Shown here in pieces: positions 63,785 through 64,000 of a stretch of DNA of 64,000 nucleotides (position 1 is the stretch's first letter; each line of letters starts with the position of its first letter). The notes under the pieces were generated by a model that was not told the DNA's origin, ran no database searches, and was given only the letters and a program-made list of their open reading frames with translations. The position numbers and the translations under genes are program-made. The DNA lies in contig CAJHNH020001995.1 in assembly GCA_905116865.2 (NCBI GenBank), positions 1-64,000 of the forward strand, given 5' to 3'. Source of the stretch: Candidula unifasciata (Eukaryota; Mollusca; Gastropoda; Stylommatophora; Geomitridae).

Positions 63785-64000
63785 CATGTTCACTGGCTGT
63801 AAACGCAGGTGGAAGGTTCTGCTTGTTCATCTACTTCTGGACTCTAGTCCTGTTCCAGAAACTTGGTGTTCTGTGCACATCCGTTTCACTGATCTGACTT
63901 ATTTGCATGCAGACTGTAGGTTTCTTGCCTTTTAGGAAGATGTTCTCCGACATTAGTCGGCTCTTACTACATGCTTTTAGGTAGGCAGTGGGTCTATTCT
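63785..64000 (-). mobile_element. Repeat family D, cut by the window end
   Basis: Starts at a CTTCTTCTTC tail and carries CACTGGCTGTAAACGCAGGT, TTGCATGCAGACTGTAGGTT and GGTAGGCAGTGGGTCTATTC. The remaining ~40 bp fall outside the window. Confidence 0.85.

Overview
This is a eukaryotic, repeat-rich, AT-leaning chromosomal window. It has genes split by GT-AG introns, several tRNA-derived SINE families, fragments of non-LTR retrotransposons on both strands, a solo LTR, MITEs and many micro- and minisatellites. Nothing bacterial or phage-like is present. The gene content (yellow/MRJP-type genes and a TMEM39 gene) and the repeat types suggest an invertebrate animal. A lophotrochozoan, most likely a mollusc, is my best guess, but that is inference and no marker in the window proves it.

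Only three host genes can be supported. Two are tandem plus-strand paralogues of the yellow/major royal jelly protein family, named here yellow-like A (exons 16972-17175 and 22111-23259, 450 aa) and yellow-like B (exons 35835-36023 and 37240-38361, 436 aa). Each has a short signal-peptide exon, one phase-0 intron at the same homologous position, and a large propeller exon. They arose by duplication, but their C-termini differ. A ends in a hydrophobic tail typical of a GPI-anchor or membrane signal; B lacks this and ends in Lys-Asn-Glu-Leu, which fits the ER-retrieval pattern. The third gene is the 3' end of a TMEM39A/B homologue on the minus strand, with three coding exons (53205-53389, 50862-50982, 48125-48349). 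TMEM39 proteins are multi-pass ER membrane proteins linked to ER-to-Golgi traffic and autophagy. Its upstream exons were not found and probably lie beyond the right edge.

Layout: 1-16.3 kb is repeats only (SINEs, LINE 3' fragments, and a 1.6 kb strand-biased polypyrimidine block at 13.1-14.7 kb). A 23-bp minisatellite at 16.36-16.81 kb lies just upstream of yellow-like A. The 4.9-kb intron of A holds a LINE tail, SINEs, a decayed multi-copy gene fragment and a 40-bp minisatellite. A 557-bp TTC/GAA array follows the 3' end of A. The 23.3-35.8 kb interval contains LINE, SINE and MITE copies, including a reverse-transcriptase pseudogene at 29.5-31.0 kb. Yellow-like B follows. From 38.4 to 48 kb there are LINE fragments, a 24-bp minisatellite open on both strands, a foldback MITE and a near-identical triplication of a ~634-bp unit. 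TMEM39 exons occupy 48.1-53.4 kb. The right end is repeats, including an 805-bp solo LTR inserted in a LINE tail.

The genes do not form an operon. The two yellow-like proteins enter the secretory pathway and may act in different compartments; TMEM39 is an unrelated ER housekeeping gene. Boundaries of degenerate repeats are approximate. Boundaries of exons, the solo LTR, the hAT-type MITE and the SINEs with target-site duplications were read base by base.
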